From positions 1-9,805 of the forward strand of contig NZ_DASTBH010000340.1 in assembly GCF_035712165.1 (NCBI RefSeq): a DNA stretch of 9,805 bases, written 5' to 3'. Made by a program: the position numbers and the translations under genes. This document shows positions 1 through 6,834 of this stretch, piece after piece. The stretch is from DASYTH01 sp035712165. GTDB taxonomy: Bacteria > Actinomycetota > Actinomycetes > Mycobacteriales > Pseudonocardiaceae. Positions within the stretch are counted from its first letter, which is position 1, and each line of letters starts with the position of its first letter. The notes below the pieces were generated by a model. That model worked only from the letters and a program-made list of their open reading frames with translations, ran no database searches and was not told the origin of the DNA.

Positions 1-1345
1 CGAGCAGCAGGTCGCGCACGTCGGTCGCCGCGATCCGGTCGCGCGCGAGCGCGGGGTCGGAGCACAGCAGCACCGGCGCGTCGTCCGGCCCGTCCGGGAG
101 CCGCCCGTGCGAGCCGCGCACGCAGGACGGATCGAGCGGGACCACGTTCATCGTGTAGCGCAGGCCGAGCTTCTTACGCAGCAAGGACATCGCCGCCCGC
201 GGCTTGGCGAAGCGGTCCGCCGGGTCGAAGAACAGCTCGGCCGGGTCGTAGCCGGGCTTGCGGTGGATCTCCACGGTCCGGGCGAAGTCGGGTGCCCGGT
301 CGTCGTCGAGCCAGTAGTAGTAGGTGAACCAGGCGTCGGGCTCGGCGACGGCGACCAGCTCACCGGAGCGGGGATGGTCCAGGCCGTGTCGCTCCTTGCC
401 CTCTGCGTCCAGGACCGCATCCACGCCCGGCAGCTCGGCGAGGATCGCGCGCACCCGGTGCAGGTCCGCCGGATCGCGCACGTAGACGTGGGCGATCTGG
501 TGGTCGGCAACGGCGAAGGCCCTGGAGGTCCACGGGTCGAGCAGCTCGCGTCCATCCTGGACGTACACCTCGAGCAGTCCGGCCCGGCGCAGCGCCCGGT
601 TGACGTCCACCGGGCGGTGCACCGCGGTGATGCCGTACTCGCTGAGCACCACGGTGGTGGCCCCGGCCGCGGCGACGTCGGCGAGCAACGGGGCGATCGT
701 GGCGTCCAGCTCGCGCGCGGCCTGGCGGGACCGGGGGTCGTCCGGGCCGAACCGCTGCAGGTCGTAGTCCAGGTGCGGCAGGTAGACCAGCAGGCAGTCG
801 ACCCGTTGCCGGGCCAGGATGTGCTGCGCCGCCCGCGCGATCCACCGGCTGGAGGCGATACCGGCGGTCGGCCCCCAGTAGGTGAACAGCGGGAAGTCGC
901 CGAGTGCGGCGGTCAGCTCGTCGTGCAGCGCCGCCGGCCGGGTGTAGCAGTCCGGCGACTTGCGGCCGTCGGCGTGGTAGACCGGCCGGGGCGTGACCAG
1001 CAGGTCGGTGTCCGCGCCCATGGCGTACCACCAGCACACGTTGGCCACGGTCCAGCCCGGCTGCCGGACGCGTGCGGCGTCCCACAGCTTCTCCCCGCCG
1101 ACCAGCGCGTTGTGCTGGCGCCACAGGAAGACCTCGCCGAGATCCCGGAAGTACCAGCCGTTGCCGACGATGCCGTGCTCGCGAGGTGGCGCTCCGGTGA
1201 GCAGGGTGGCCTGCACCGAGCAGGTCACCGCCGGCAACACCGTGTCCAGAGTGGACCGAAAGCCCGTGGTGCCGACCCGGCTCAGGTTCGGCATGTGGGC
1301 CAGCAGCCGGGGGGTGAGCCCGACGACGTCCAGGACGACGATCAC
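1..1345 (-). CDS. eboF: Alkaline phosphatase/nucleotide pyrophosphatase-family protein, EboF-type (3' end outside window)
   Basis: A minus-strand frame reads open from a GTG at 1345 to the window edge, giving 448 residues. The family is usually about 450-460 residues, so only the extreme C-terminus is likely missing. No signal peptide or membrane segment is seen, so it should be cytoplasmic. Residues fitting the alkaline-phosphatase/NPP fold are D6 in VVLDVVGL (first metal ligand), T41 in PAVTCSVQ (expected nucleophile), HGIVGN at 57-62, D193 in HLDYDLQ, SEYGI at 235-239 and H413 in GSHGR (late metal ligand). Relative to classical NPP enzymes, the D...GH and SDHG motifs are altered (D193...Q197, SEYG). 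I recall these changes as typical of the EboF-like subfamily but cannot confirm it here. The GTG overlaps the eboE stop (GTGA) and has a strong GGTGGAGG ribosome site four bases upstream. By family it would hydrolyse a phosphoester or diphosphate; the substrate is unknown. Confidence 0.85.
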   Translation of the reverse strand, partial: MIVVLDVVGLTPRLLAHMPNLSRVGTTGFRSTLDTVLPAVTCSVQATLLTGAPPREHGIVGNGWYFRDLGEVFLWRQHNALVGGEKLWDAARVRQPGWTVANVCWWYAMGADTDLLVTPRPVYHADGRKSPDCYTRPAALHDELTAALGDFPLFTYWGPTAGIASSRWIARAAQHILARQRVDCLLVYLPHLDYDLQRFGPDDPRSRQAARELDATIAPLLADVAAAGATTVVLSEYGITAVHRPVDVNRALRRAGLLEVYVQDGRELLDPWTSRAFAVADHQIAHVYVRDPADLHRVRAILAELPGVDAVLDAEGKERHGLDHPRSGELVAVAEPDAWFTYYYWLDDDRAPDFARTVEIHRKPGYDPAELFFDPADRFAKPRAAMSLLRKKLGLRYTMNVVPLDPSCVRGSHGRLPDGPDDAPVLLCSDPALARDRIAATDVRDLLL

Positions 1346-2457
1346 GACACCTCCACCAGGCCGAGCGCCCGCAGTTCGGCGCGGGTCCAGTCCAGTTCCC
1401 GGGCCAGGCCGTCGACCAGGTCGCCGTCCGGGTGCAGCACCTGCCAGGTGTAGGTCTCCACCTCGACGTGGGTGGTGACCGGGTGCGCGCCGGCCAGCAG
1501 CGCACCGAGCGTGGCCCGCAGTTCCGGCTGGGTGCTGGTCAGCGGCGGGACCGGCGCGGCGTGCACCGGCACGTGGTAGTGCACCCGCCACGGCGCCCGG
1601 CCGGGCAGCCCCCCGGCCAGCGCGTCGGCCAGGTCGTCCACTCCCCCGCCGCCGCGTTCCCGGGTCTGGTGCAGGAACCGGGGTTCGGCGAACCCGGCCA
1701 GCGCAGCGAGTTCGGTCGGGTGGGCCTGCAGCGCGCAGGACGCTTGGGTCTTGATCACCGGCAGGCCGGCTCGGGCCAGCCGGCCGGTCACCTCGACCGG
1801 GTCCTCGAAGCCGACCGCGAGGTGGCAGGCGTCCAGGCACACACCGAGCCACCGGGTGTCCACTTCGGACAGTAGGCGCACCGCGTCGGCGCTGGTGTCG
1901 ACCACACAACCGGGTTCGGGTTCGAAGCCGACCCGGATCGTGCGGTCCAGTCCGGCCAGGCCGGCCGCCAGCGCGTCGAGCCGGCGGCGCACCGCGTCGG
2001 CGCGGTCGCCGTCCCAGGGCGTGCGCCAGGCCAGCGGGAGCGTGGAGATGCTGCCGTACGGGACGTCGTCGGGCAGCAGCGCGGCGAGGATCCGGGCCAG
2101 CCGCAGGGTGTATTCGAGCCGCTCCGGCGAGGTCCAGTCCGGTGTGTAGACCCGGTGCTTGACCACCGGGTCGTGAAAGCCTCGGTACGGAAAACCGTTG
2201 AGCGTCACCACTTCCAGGCCATGACCGGCCAGGTGGGTGCGCAGCCTGCGGACCGCGGCGGGGTCGGCGTCCAGCGCGGCGGCCAGGCCCGCCGACAGCC
2301 ACAGACCGACACCGAGCCGGGACACGCGCAGCCGGTCCCGGACCGGGCGGGCGTACCGGGTCAGTTGGGCCAGCACCCCGGCCAGGTCCTCGGCGGGGTG
2401 CACGTTGGTGCAGTAGGCCAGGTGCACCACGGTGCCGTCCGGATGGCGCAGTCGCAT
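1342..2457 (-). CDS. eboE: EboE, metabolite-traffic protein (xylose-isomerase-like TIM barrel)
   Basis: A 371-residue protein of the EboE family, which is related to the AP-endonuclease-2/xylose-isomerase TIM barrels. Recognisable blocks in order are YCTNVHP (15-21), NGFPYRGFHDPVVKHRVY (87-104), GSISTLPLAWR (135-145), GFEPEPGC (177-184, E179 a likely metal ligand), CLDACHLA (207-214, D209 and H212), IKTQASCAL (235-243), FLHQTRE (261-267), HYHVPVH (293-299) and THVEVETYTW (329-338). In cyanobacteria the ebo cluster is needed to move the scytonemin monomer to the periplasm, but no reaction is known for EboE. The ATG at 2457 follows the eboB stop by three bases and has GGGAG six bases upstream. 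The stop overlaps the next gene by four bases. It shares the EPEPG motif with the TIM-barrel protein encoded at 3929-4759. Confidence 0.9.
   Translation of the reverse strand: MRLRHPDGTVVHLAYCTNVHPAEDLAGVLAQLTRYARPVRDRLRVSRLGVGLWLSAGLAAALDADPAAVRRLRTHLAGHGLEVVTLNGFPYRGFHDPVVKHRVYTPDWTSPERLEYTLRLARILAALLPDDVPYGSISTLPLAWRTPWDGDRADAVRRRLDALAAGLAGLDRTIRVGFEPEPGCVVDTSADAVRLLSEVDTRWLGVCLDACHLAVGFEDPVEVTGRLARAGLPVIKTQASCALQAHPTELAALAGFAEPRFLHQTRERGGGGVDDLADALAGGLPGRAPWRVHYHVPVHAAPVPPLTSTQPELRATLGALLAGAHPVTTHVEVETYTWQVLHPDGDLVDGLARELDWTRAELRALGLVEVS
1350..1357 (-). promoter_or_regulatory. Ribosome binding site for the eboF-type GTG start
   Basis: The minus strand reads GGTGGAGG, followed by TGTC and then GTG at 1345. 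The site lies inside the last codons of eboE. It fixes the unusual GTG start and supports coupled translation through the GTGA overlap. Confidence 0.7.
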
Positions 2458-2460
2458 CCG

Positions 2461-3318
2461 CTACTCCCGCGATCCGCGCAGCACCGAGTTCCCCTCGTAG
2501 ACCGCCGCGCGGTCGGCGTCCAGTTCGGACACGTCCAGCCGGCCGCTCTGCCCGTAGAAGTCGACCGGGTTCTGCCACAGCACCTTGTCCACATCGGCCG
2601 GCCCGAACCCGCCGGCGAGCATCGCGGCTCCGGTCATCGAGGTGCGCAGGGGATCGCTGTTGCCCCAGTCCGCGGCGGAGTTCACCAGCATCCGGTCGGT
2701 GCCGAACTCGCGCAGGACGCGCACCATCCGGTCCGGGTCCATCTTGGTGTCGGGGTAGATCGAGAACGCCATCCAGCACCCCGACTCGGCGACCATCCGC
2801 ACGGTCACCTCGTTGAGGTGGTCGACAACGACCCGCTCCGGAGGGATGCCCGACTCGCGCACCACGTCCAGGGTCCGCCGGGTGCCGGCCGCCTTGTCCC
2901 GGTGCGGGGTGTGCACCAGCACCGGCAGCTCGTGCTCGATGGCCAGCGCCAGCTGCCGGGCGAACGCGGCGTCCTCCTCCGGGGTCATCGAGTCGTAGCC
3001 CACCTCGCCGACCGCGACCACCCGGTCCTTGGCCAGGTACCGGGGCAGCAGGTCGAGCACTCCGGCGCAGCGCGGATCGTTGGCCTCCTTGGGGTTGAGC
3101 GCGATCGCGCAGTGGTGCGCGATGCCGAACTGTGCGGCCCGGAACGGCTCCCAGCCGAGCAGCGAGTCGAAGTAGTCCACGAAGGACCCGACACTGGTGC
3201 GCGGCTGGCCGAGCCAGAACGCCGGTTCGACCAGGGCGCGCACACCGGCGTCGTACATCTGCCGGTAGTCCGCCGTGGTCCGCGAGGTCATGTGGATGTG
3301 GGGATCGAAGATGCGCAT
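2461..3318 (-). CDS. eboB: TatD-family metal-dependent hydrolase, EboB-type
   Basis: A 285-residue cytoplasmic amidohydrolase-superfamily protein. The binuclear metal site of the TatD family is visible: H7 and H9 in DPHIH, E105 in VGEVGYD, H136 in LVHTPH, H167 in VVDHLNE, and D217 in NSAADWGNSD. Classical TatD proteins are 3'-5' DNases of about 260 residues. The EboB branch sits in ebo clusters and its substrate is unknown, so a nuclease role should not be assumed. The frame stays open upstream through the neighbouring gene, but the conserved N-terminus MRIFDPHIH begins at the ATG at 3318. That ATG overlaps the eboA stop by one base (TGATG) and has GAGGAGGG just upstream (3329-3322). The order eboA-eboB-eboE matches ebo clusters elsewhere and supports the call. 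Confidence 0.9.
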   Translation of the reverse strand: MRIFDPHIHMTSRTTADYRQMYDAGVRALVEPAFWLGQPRTSVGSFVDYFDSLLGWEPFRAAQFGIAHHCAIALNPKEANDPRCAGVLDLLPRYLAKDRVVAVGEVGYDSMTPEEDAAFARQLALAIEHELPVLVHTPHRDKAAGTRRTLDVVRESGIPPERVVVDHLNEVTVRMVAESGCWMAFSIYPDTKMDPDRMVRVLREFGTDRMLVNSAADWGNSDPLRTSMTGAAMLAGGFGPADVDKVLWQNPVDFYGQSGRLDVSELDADRAAVYEGNSVLRGSRE

Positions 3319-3932
3319 CAGCCCTCCTCGCCGCGTAACTCCGGAACCAGCATCAGGACATCCGGCGGCACCGGCCGGCCGGCCGCGCGGCGCTCCTCGG
3401 CGAACGCCCGCATCATCCGGACCAGTTCGGCGTCCTTGCGCCGCTGCAGATCGGCCACCCAGGCCAGCGGGATGCCCAGGAACACGCACTTGAGCACCGC
3501 CTGGCGCCAGGCGTCGGCCGGCAGGTGCCGGGCCGCGTACGGGCCGAGCGCGGCCGCGATCAACCGGGTGTCGTTGGTGCGCAACGCATCCTGGACCAGG
3601 GGAACCGCCGCCGCGCCGAGGCCGAGCAGCGGCAGCGCGCGCAGCACCGCCCGCCGTTCGGCCGCGTCGCCGTAGTTGTAGACCGCGGTGACGTCGGCGA
3701 TCCCGGCGCCGGCGAGCAGCAGCGTGCGCACCGCGTCGTCGACCGTCCAGCCGATCAGCTCCGGGTCGTCGGTCCACAGTTGACCCCGGCCGCATTTGCG
3801 GCCCACCGCCGGGAACAGCCGGGCCAACGCGGCCGGGTCGGCGGCGATCTGCGCCCGCGCCTCGGCCAGCCACAGCGCACCGCTGGGTTCCAGCGCCTTG
3901 GTGACGGCGGCCTGTATCGACTCGATCCTCAT
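3318..3932 (-). CDS. eboA: EboA domain protein
   Basis: A 204-residue protein matching what I know of EboA. The diagnostic stretch is YNYGDAAERRAVLRALPLL (85-103), then the block at 114-140 containing DALRTNDTRLIAAALGPYAA, WRQAVLKCVFLGIPL (142-156), and a charged tail ERRAAGRPVPPDV (180-192). No catalytic motif, signal peptide or membrane helix is seen, and its biochemical role is unknown. It appears helical and repeat-like (Leu/Ala-rich helices), so it could be a scaffold; that is inference. The ATG at 3932 overlaps the upstream stop by four bases (ATGA), with a G-rich tract of seven G a few bases before it. The frame is open further upstream, but that stretch is antiparallel shadow inside the neighbouring gene. 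Codon 199 (3338-3336) is the rare leucine codon TTA, five residues before the end. Confidence 0.88.
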   Translation of the reverse strand: MRIESIQAAVTKALEPSGALWLAEARAQIAADPAALARLFPAVGRKCGRGQLWTDDPELIGWTVDDAVRTLLLAGAGIADVTAVYNYGDAAERRAVLRALPLLGLGAAAVPLVQDALRTNDTRLIAAALGPYAARHLPADAWRQAVLKCVFLGIPLAWVADLQRRKDAELVRMMRAFAEERRAAGRPVPPDVLMLVPELRGEEG

Positions 3933-4759
3933 GCGGCGTTCCCCCCCGCCCGCAGAAAAGCCAGCGACCGCTCGGCGACGCCCGGAGCGGCATGACTGTG
4001 CCTGGGTAGCTCCACCGCCACCAGGCCCTGGTAGCCCACCTCGGAAAGCGCCGCGAGCACCGGCGGAAAGTCGATCTCCCCGGCGCCGAACTCCAGATGC
4101 TCGTGGGTGCCCCGGCGCATGTCGTCGATCTGCACGTTGACCAGCCGCGGGCCGGCCGCACGCACACAGTCCGGCACCGGCAGCGGCTCGTTGCACCGGC
4201 AGTGCCCGATGTCCAGGGTCAGCCCGAAGGGGGCCGGATCACCGAGCGCGGCCCGCAGCCGTTCGTAGCCGGCCAGGTCCGCGACCAGCATCCCGGGTTC
4301 CGGCTCGAACCCGATCGGCACCCCGCGCCAGGCGGCGTGCGCCACCACCTCCGAGCACCCGGAAACCAGCCGCTGCCAAGCGATCCGCGGGTCCAGCCCG
4401 GCTGGCACCACGCCACTCCAGAACGACACCGCCTCGGCGCCGAGGTCCGCGGCCACGTCCACCGCCCGGCGCAGGAACTGCACCCGGTGCGCGCGGGCGT
4501 CGGACAGCAGCGTCGGCTCGTGCTTGTGCCACGGATCGAGCAGGTACCGGGCGCCGGTCTCGATCACGACACCGAGGCCCAGCGCGGCCAGCGTGCGGCG
4601 CAGCGCCGCCGTGCGGGCGCCCAGATCCGGCGCGAACGGATCGAGGTGGGCGTGGTCGAGGGTGAGTGCCACACCGTCGTAGCCGAGGTCGGCGATCACC
4701 CGCAGCGCGTCGTCGAGCCGGTGGTTGGCGAACCCGTTGGTTCCGTAACCGAACCTCAC
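3929..4759 (-). CDS. Sugar phosphate isomerase/epimerase-like TIM-barrel protein
   Basis: A 276-residue protein of the xylose-isomerase-like TIM-barrel (AP-endonuclease family 2) superfamily, which includes IolE, IolI and many sugar isomerases. Visible motifs are FGYGTNGFANH near the start, DGVALTLDHAH (28-38), FEPEPGM (151-157, E152 a likely metal ligand), LTLDIGHC (180-187, D183 and H186), VNVQIDD (207-213), and VAVELPRHSH (247-256, E250). This spacing of Glu, Asp/His and a late Glu fits a divalent-metal isomerase or epimerase site. The start is the GTG at 4759, overlapping the eboC stop (GTGA), with AAAGGTGG seven bases upstream. The stop overlaps eboA by four bases. A run of seven G lies in the last codons. 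Its place between eboC and eboA suggests it modifies the same intermediate, perhaps a sugar or cyclitol. The substrate cannot be told from sequence. Confidence 0.85.
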   Translation of the reverse strand: MRFGYGTNGFANHRLDDALRVIADLGYDGVALTLDHAHLDPFAPDLGARTAALRRTLAALGLGVVIETGARYLLDPWHKHEPTLLSDARAHRVQFLRRAVDVAADLGAEAVSFWSGVVPAGLDPRIAWQRLVSGCSEVVAHAAWRGVPIGFEPEPGMLVADLAGYERLRAALGDPAPFGLTLDIGHCRCNEPLPVPDCVRAAGPRLVNVQIDDMRRGTHEHLEFGAGEIDFPPVLAALSEVGYQGLVAVELPRHSHAAPGVAERSLAFLRAGGNAA

Positions 4760-5607
4760 GTTGCCGCCACCTTTCGGGAAAGGCGACGGGCCAACGGAAA
4801 GGCCAGAGCGACCGGCAGCGCGGCGCGCACCGATCCGACCCGGGCCAGCAGGGCGGCCTGTAAGGGCATGAGTCCCAGAATGCCGGCGCCGACCGCCCGC
4901 CGGACAGGTCCGGACGTGGGATCTCGCATCGCTTCGGACTGTGCCCGCCCGACGCCGGCGGCGTAGCCGGTGGCCAGTGCCAGGGTCGCCAACCGGTGGC
5001 GCGGCGCCCCGGCGACGGTGCTCACGGCGATCATCGCGGTGGCGGCCAGCGCGGCGGCCGGGACCTCGGGCCGCAGCCCGTGCACCTCACCTCGGGACAG
5101 CACCGTGGTGGTCAGGGTGTGGCCGCCGACGGTGAGCGCGGCGGGCAGCGCCGCCCGGGCGCCGCCGGCGCCGAGCAGGACATCCAGGGTGCGGGCGGCG
5201 GCCATCGCCACCGGTCCGGCCGGGGTGGGCTTGAGCACCAGGTCGTAGAGCCAGACCGTGCCGGCCAGCGGCACGGCGACGCGCAGCGCGGACCGGCCGG
5301 CCAGGGCGGCCAGCCCGATACCGGCCGCCGTCAGCGCGGTGGCCAGGCCGAGCGCGAAGCCAGGGGTGACCCGGCCGGACGGGATCGGCCGCTCCGGGCG
5401 TTCCACCCGGTCCAGGTCGCGGTCGGCGTAGTCGTTGAGCGCCATCCCGGCCCAGTACAGACAGACCGCGGCGGCCGCGGGCAGGACCGAACGCCGCCGG
5501 AACGGCCAGCCGGCGGCGGCCGCGCCGGCCAGCGAGTCGCCGGGCACGCTCAGCGCCGCCGGTGCCCGGACCAGTTCGACGACGCTGCGCAGGTCCGGTA
5601 TTTCCAC
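4756..5607 (-). CDS. eboC: UbiA-family prenyltransferase, EboC-type
   Basis: A polytopic membrane protein of the UbiA superfamily, 283 residues from the GTG at 5607. The first Asp-rich motif is intact as NDxxDxxxD (N59, D60, D63, D67), followed by RPERPIPSGR at 70-79. This binds Mg2+ and prenyl diphosphate in the family. About eight hydrophobic segments are visible, roughly at 42-58, 83-103, 107-124, 153-170, 184-200, 206-220, 240-256 and 259-275. The loop where UbiA enzymes normally carry the second Asp motif reads LSRGEVHGLRP (170-180), with no DxxxD. EboC should attach or use an isoprenoid, acceptor unknown. Start choice: homology begins at ELVRAPAALSVPGD, just after the GTG at 5607. An in-frame ATG at 5667 overlaps the upstream stop (TGATG) and would add 20 residues, but that stretch uses rare codons (CCA, AAA, CTA, CTT). 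Neither start has a clear ribosome site. Codon 249 is TTA (4863-4861). Confidence 0.85.
   Translation of the reverse strand: MEIPDLRSVVELVRAPAALSVPGDSLAGAAAAGWPFRRRSVLPAAAAVCLYWAGMALNDYADRDLDRVERPERPIPSGRVTPGFALGLATALTAAGIGLAALAGRSALRVAVPLAGTVWLYDLVLKPTPAGPVAMAAARTLDVLLGAGGARAALPAALTVGGHTLTTTVLSRGEVHGLRPEVPAAALAATAMIAVSTVAGAPRHRLATLALATGYAAGVGRAQSEAMRDPTSGPVRRAVGAGILGLMPLQAALLARVGSVRAALPVALAFPLARRLSRKVAAT
4767..4774 (-). promoter_or_regulatory. Ribosome binding site for the TIM-barrel gene GTG start
   Basis: The minus strand reads AAAGGTGG, then seven bases, then GTG at 4759. It lies within the final codons of eboC and identifies the GTG as the start. Confidence 0.65.
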
Positions 5608-5623
5608 GCCAAGTAGCGTGAAC

Positions 5624-5637
5624 CCGCCTTTTGGCGG
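5624..5637 (-). repeat. Small perfect hairpin in the cyclase-eboC gap
   Basis: CCGCC-AAAA-GGCGG on the transcript strand forms a five-base-pair stem with a four-base loop inside the 59-base gap between the cyclase stop and the eboC GTG. No T-run follows, so it is not an intrinsic terminator. It may mark the gap as untranslated or affect eboC translation, which is inference. Confidence 0.4.
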
Positions 5638-5666
5638 CGCGCGGCGCCCAGCGGGATGGCACACCA

Positions 5667-6815
5667 TCAGCCCAACCCACCCGCCCAGGCGCAGAGCTGC
5701 TCGTACTGGGTGGCGATGCGGTGTTCGGTGCTGCCGACCGGATCCTTGAAGAAGAACGCGAGCGCGCCCAGCGGTCCGGCGCACCCGGCCTGGTGCGCCC
5801 GGGCGGTGAGCCGGGCCAGGTCCAGCACCAGCGGCGCGGCCAGCGCCGAGTCGCAGCCCTGCCAGGTGAACTGCAGGCTCATCCGCACCCCGAGGAAGCC
5901 GGCGAAGGACACGTGGTCCCAGGCGGTCTTCCAGTCGCCGAGGTCGGGCACGTAGTCGATGTGGGTGCGGCCGTCCACCGGGTGTCCGAGCAACCCCTCC
6001 AGGCCGCGCCGCTTGGACTCGGTCTTGCTGGCCGCCGCCCGCGGGTCGGCGAGCGTCGCGCCGTCCCCGCCCCCGAGCAGGTTGGTGCCCGACCAGGACA
6101 GCACCCGCAACGCCCGGGCGGTGAACATCGGCGCGAGCGCGGTCTTGACCAGGGTCTCGCCGGTCTTGCCGTCGTTGCCGGCGTAGGGCAGACCGGCGCT
6201 GCCGGCCAGTTCGTGCAGCGCCGGCAGCCGCGCGCCGGTGGACGGGGTGAAGTCGACGAACGGGCAGCCGGAGGTGAACGCCGCGTAGGCGTAGAGCGAA
6301 CTGGCCGGCAACACGTCGGTAGTGGAAAGCAACGCGCGGTTCAGCTCGGCCAGGCCGGCGTGCTCGGGCCGGGGCGCGGCGACCGGCTCGGTGGACGACA
6401 CGTTGACCACCACGACCCGGTCCAGCGCGTTGCTGTCGCGGAACGCGACCAGGTCCGCGCGTAACCGCTCGACGGTGTCGGCCTGCGGGCGGCCGTCGTC
6501 GCAGGTTGCGCCGGGCCGGATCTCCGCGTCGGCGGCGGCCAGGTCACCGGCCACCGCGGCGGGCAGCGTCGCCGGCAGCACGCCGGCCTGGGCGAGCTGC
6601 TCGGCCCGCTTGGCCAGCGGGGTGCCGGCCACGTCGTGCCCGCCGAACACCAGGTCGGCCAGCGGCGGCAGGCCCGCGCCCGCCAGCGCCGGCGTCTCGC
6701 CGACCAGGCCGATCGGCTCGGCGAGACCGGCACGGACGGCCGCCGCCCCGGCGATCGAGGTCACCGCGAGCGAGCCACGGGCTCCCACCAGCCAGACCCC
6801 GACACGCCCAGGCAT
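5667..6815 (-). CDS. Inositol-3-phosphate synthase-family sugar-phosphate cyclase
   Basis: A 382-residue protein of the myo-inositol-1(3)-phosphate synthase family, whose known members convert glucose 6-phosphate to inositol phosphate with transient NAD+. It has an N-terminal Rossmann motif (VWLVGARGSLAVTS, 7-20), VVNVSSTEP (137-144), the substrate-lid block GNDGKTGETLVKTALAPMF (213-231, with K217 and K224), SWSGTNLLGGGDG (240-252), HPVDGRTHIDYVPDLGDWK (278-296, with K296) and FFKDPVGS (355-362, with K357). The lysines fit the active-site lysines of the family. Length is close to the roughly 365-residue mycobacterial enzyme. The ATG at 6815 has GGAGGG five bases upstream (6826-6821). Codon 118 is TTA (6464-6462). 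It lies just before eboC, with no EboD-like dehydroquinate synthase in the window, so it may supply the cyclitol for the ebo pathway. Whether it makes ordinary inositol phosphate or a variant is open. Confidence 0.85.
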   Translation of the reverse strand: MPGRVGVWLVGARGSLAVTSIAGAAAVRAGLAEPIGLVGETPALAGAGLPPLADLVFGGHDVAGTPLAKRAEQLAQAGVLPATLPAAVAGDLAAADAEIRPGATCDDGRPQADTVERLRADLVAFRDSNALDRVVVVNVSSTEPVAAPRPEHAGLAELNRALLSTTDVLPASSLYAYAAFTSGCPFVDFTPSTGARLPALHELAGSAGLPYAGNDGKTGETLVKTALAPMFTARALRVLSWSGTNLLGGGDGATLADPRAAASKTESKRRGLEGLLGHPVDGRTHIDYVPDLGDWKTAWDHVSFAGFLGVRMSLQFTWQGCDSALAAPLVLDLARLTARAHQAGCAGPLGALAFFFKDPVGSTEHRIATQYEQLCAWAGGLG

Positions 6816-6834
6816 CGTCGCCCTCCCTCGCGGT

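Noticed and set aside
107..1453. Long plus-strand frame opposite the phosphatase gene
   Set aside because: The minus strand gives a recognisable family with catalytic motifs in the right order. The plus-strand translation is Arg/Gly/Val/His-rich with no family features, as expected from antisense of GC-rich coding DNA.
2155..3675. Long plus-strand frame (about 506 codons) opposite eboE, eboB and eboA
   Set aside because: It crosses three well-supported opposite-strand genes and their overlaps. The composition is low-complexity, and no domain or ribosome site is seen.
3942..3948. Run of seven C/G near the end of the TIM-barrel gene as a frameshift or phase-variable site
   Set aside because: The frame across it ends in a normal ATGA overlap with eboA, so the sequence is consistent as written. 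It is worth remembering only as a possible sequencing-error spot.
2461..4167. Long minus-strand frame as one 568-residue EboB fusion
   Set aside because: Only the last 285 codons match the TatD family. The upstream part is out of frame with the real EboA and TIM-barrel genes, and the ATG at 3318 has a strong ribosome site and starts the conserved N-terminus.
5624..5637. Hairpin as a transcription terminator between the cyclase and eboC
   Set aside because: The stem is only five base pairs, no T-run follows it, and the genes on both sides belong to one apparent operon.
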